64,000 nucleotides of DNA from NCBI GenBank assembly GCA_029339195.1, contig JAPTJF010000357.1, positions 1-64,000 on the forward strand. The letters are read 5' to 3'. The notes under the pieces are model-generated. The model searched no databases and was not told the DNA's origin. It saw only the letters and a program-made list of their open reading frames with translations. Position numbers and translations under genes: made by a program. Position 1 is the first letter of the stretch. Each line of letters starts with the position of its first letter. This document shows positions 62,099 through 64,000 of the stretch, in pieces. The DNA is from Micractinium sp. NFX-FRZ (taxonomy: Eukaryota > Chlorophyta > Trebouxiophyceae > Chlorellales > Chlorellaceae).

Positions 62099-62668
62099 GG
62101 CCGCCTGTCTGCCTGCTGGCGAGCACCCAAGTTGTTGCAAGCCCATTCCTGACACCCTGTCGCCCAGCAGAGGGCCTCTGTACTCTTTCTGTGACGCACC
62201 ACTGCTCTGTAAACGCATTTGGAGAACCACTATAGGTGGGAGTGTCCCCAGGCAGGATGTAGGCACGCTGGATGATGGATGGGTGCGACATTGGCATCAG
62301 GCAGCGGAGGCGGCATAAGGCTGCATATGTGACACAGTGCCAGCAGAGCATGCTGCACCCACCTCGACTGCCAGCGACTGCAGGGTTTGCACACGCAGGG
62401 TTGTTGCAGCATGGTAGAGCGATGCTAATGCAACTCGACAGGGGAGGAGAGGGTGAAGGCACGTGCAGAGAAAGAAAGATGAATCAAGCATGCGAATAGA
62501 GGGTGATGGCTTGGTGGGTTGAGATGGTCCTTGGAGGCAGTGAGAGGGCAGGGAGCCAGCTGCCATTGCACGACTGACTGAAGGCAAGCAGCATCAGTAA
62601 TGGAGAGGTGTGCCGCCACCGCCGCTGCCAGCAAGCTGGCTGCAGCGCAGCGTTGCCAGCGCAGGCCT
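62099..62668. other. intergenic / 3' UTR of the - strand unknown
   Basis: 570 bases after the PP2C-like exon and before the stop of the next - strand gene. Apart from TGTAA at 62208-62212 nothing is recognised. Confidence 0.4.
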
Positions 62669-63379
62669 TCAACCGTGCAGGCCCTGGCGCTGGTGCTTGA
62701 AGTGCCGTGCCGCCTGCACCGCTGCCTCCGCCTCGCGCACCGCCGCCGCCTTTGGGTCAGCCTTCCGCGCCGTCTCCAGGGCCTCGCTCGCACTGAGCCA
62801 CGCCGCCGCTGCTCGCACCCACTCCTGGCCCGCCACCGACGGTGCCATCGCCGGCTGGTTGGCGGCGTCCGCCTCTGCCGCCTCCGCAGCTGCCTCGTGC
62901 CCGGCAGCCGTGCTGGCAAAGGATACTGCCGCCGCCGCTGCCGCCTCTGCCGCGGCTGTGCGTGCCTCGACCACTGCCGGTGCCATGCCTGCCACTGCTG
63001 GCGGGTATGCAGCGGCCAGGGAGGGGAGCAAGGCGGGCGAGGGTCCCGACACGGTTGGCCGTGCTTGATTGCGAACCGCATCCAGGACCGCGTCCAGTGC
63101 ATTGAAGCTGCGGAGTACCTTCAGCCCTGCCCGGATGGATGCTTTGTCCGTGATGCCAATCTCTGCCAATCTTGCTATATACCTTTGGTCCAGACTTTCA
63201 TACTTTTTGTCGCTGCCCCAGCCGCCAGGCGTCGGCGGAGCCGCCGCCACACAGGGCGAGTGGCGGGCACTGCTCGCCCCACGCCCAGATGCACGGAGTT
63301 CAGTATGCGGGTACTTCGGCTGTATGCGGGTGCCTGGCACAGGGGCCCGGCGGCAGGCTGCGTGCAATTGCAAGAGCAT
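62669..63379 (-). CDS. unknown protein with organelle-type transit peptide
   Basis: Single open exon, 236 residues from the ATG at 63379. No family recognised. The first ~45 residues are rich in Arg, Ala and Ser with almost no acid (LLQLHAACRRAPVPGTRIQP), typical of chloroplast or mitochondrial transit peptides. A globular stretch follows, YESLDQRYIARLAEIGITDK and RAGLKVLRSFNALDAVLDAV, then an Ala-rich helical half with WVRAAAAWLSASEALETARK. The frame stays open upstream to 63625, so the start is chosen by the transit-like N-terminus. Coding is likely because a conserved-looking charged segment sits within otherwise low-complexity sequence, but no splice evidence supports it. Confidence 0.5.
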   Translation of the reverse strand: MLLQLHAACRRAPVPGTRIQPKYPHTELRASGRGASSARHSPCVAAAPPTPGGWGSDKKYESLDQRYIARLAEIGITDKASIRAGLKVLRSFNALDAVLDAVRNQARPTVSGPSPALLPSLAAAYPPAVAGMAPAVVEARTAAAEAAAAAAVSFASTAAGHEAAAEAAEADAANQPAMAPSVAGQEWVRAAAAWLSASEALETARKADPKAAAVREAEAAVQAARHFKHQRQGLHG

Positions 63380-63683
63380 GATTGAATGATGCACACTCGT
63401 CAGTGCCTCAAGGACGGCTGCGAGAGAAGGAAGGGGGGTTGCCCTGTTACAAAGCGGCGGAGTACTGAGACAATGCGGAGCACCAAGCCCCAGCCGCGTT
63501 GCCCTGCTTTGTTTCTGCTGTGTTCGCACAGCATGCGCCGCATGTCTCGACAGACGGCGACCGACGCGCCCCAATTGATATCGCTGCATCGAAATCAACA
63601 CAACAGTACAAACCGGAGGTTGCATTCACACCGCAAGTCCAGGCTTGGCTGGTCAGTTGCGAACTTTTGTCAAGACCGTCGGC
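63380..63683. promoter_or_regulatory. divergent promoter between two organelle-type genes
   Basis: 304 bases between the start codons of the - strand unknown and the + strand partial gene. No motif assigned. Confidence 0.4.
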
Positions 63684-64000
63684 ATGAGCCTAGCCCTGGC
63701 GGCCTTAGGGACGCGGGCATTGCGGGCGCCTTCTGGCGTCGGCCGGCCGCATGCCGCACCCCGGTGCCCAGCTGCCACCGCCGCCGCAGGCGGCGGCAGC
63801 GGCAGCAACCACCCCAGCAGCAGCGGCAGCGGCAGCAAGCCAATCAGCAGCAGCCGCCCTAGCCGCAACACCAGCGGAGGCGGCGATAAGAGGAGCTGCT
63901 CGCCGGTGCAGCGGCTGAAGGCTGGCGGCAAGCTCATCTCTGCCGTCGGTGAGGTGGCAGCCAAACCAGCACCCGTGGTAGGGCCTGCCGCGGCGGCAGA
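63684..64000 (+). CDS. 5' part of a gene running off the window
   Basis: The frame from ATG 63684 is open to the window edge (105 codons). It starts SLALAALGTRALRAPSGVGR, Arg- and Ala-rich without acids, like a chloroplast transit peptide, followed by a Gly/Ser-rich linker and then KRSCSPVQRLKAGGKLISAV, where a mature domain may begin. No family can be named from this part. Confidence 0.5.
   Translation, partial: MSLALAALGTRALRAPSGVGRPHAAPRCPAATAAAGGGSGSNHPSSSGSGSKPISSSRPSRNTSGGGDKRSCSPVQRLKAGGKLISAVGEVAAKPAPVVGPAAAA

Overview
This window looks like nuclear DNA of a green alga, probably Trebouxiophyceae and Chlorella-like. It is very GC-rich, its introns are short (mostly 100-400 bases) with GT-AG ends, and its proteins carry Ala/Gly/Gln/Pro/Ser-rich inserts. 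TGTAA, the known chlorophyte poly(A) signal, follows several stop codons. Gene content fits: an acyl-CoA oxidase with a PTS2, a plant-type borate transporter, an OSCA/CSC1 channel and a cytosolic ENGase. Species was not determined. Models below were built by hand, joining exons where splice sites, codon phase and family similarity all agreed.

Layout. Left part: an F-box/LRR protein (310-1981, +); an unrecognised gene with a possible COMM domain (3266-5547, +); NatD/NAA40 histone acetyltransferase (6546-9384, +); converging on it, a sperm-tail PG-rich (SHIPPO) repeat protein (9798-12377, -); ENGase GH85 (12857-16981, -); and, sharing a 207-base divergent spacer with ENGase, a 1373-residue low-complexity nuclear-type protein (17189-23525, +).

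Middle: an NTF2/SnoaL-like protein (24363-25642, +) converging on a coiled-coil protein (26209-28224, -), which is divergent from a DNAJC17-type J-domain/RRM protein (28670-31049, +). A BOR1-type borate transporter follows (31920-38032, +), then a PTS2-bearing acyl-CoA oxidase (38463-45254, +).

Right part: a GT25-like type II membrane glycosyltransferase (46107-48601, -); a 26-exon OSCA/CSC1 stress-gated channel (49437-59930, -); divergent from it a phytocyanin-like secreted protein (60345-61660, +); an orphan terminal exon of a PP2C phosphatase (62031-62098, +); a predicted organelle-targeted unknown (62669-63379, -); and the start of another gene running off the window (63684-64000, +). No shared pathway links the genes. 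The recurrent layout is divergent pairs with short spacers and convergent pairs with close 3' ends. No tRNA, rRNA, CRISPR or transposase was recognised.

Most notable: (1) the BOR1-like gene has an in-frame TGA at a conserved Trp position although every later exon is intact; (2) exon edges with their splice sites are duplicated into adjacent introns in at least three genes; (3) five introns start with GC instead of GT, two of them at the same position of different SHIPPO repeat units; (4) the acyl-CoA oxidase has a 10-nt microexon; (5) flagellar-type SHIPPO repeats occur in what looks like a non-flagellate lineage; (6) a lone PP2C last exon sits between two unrelated genes.
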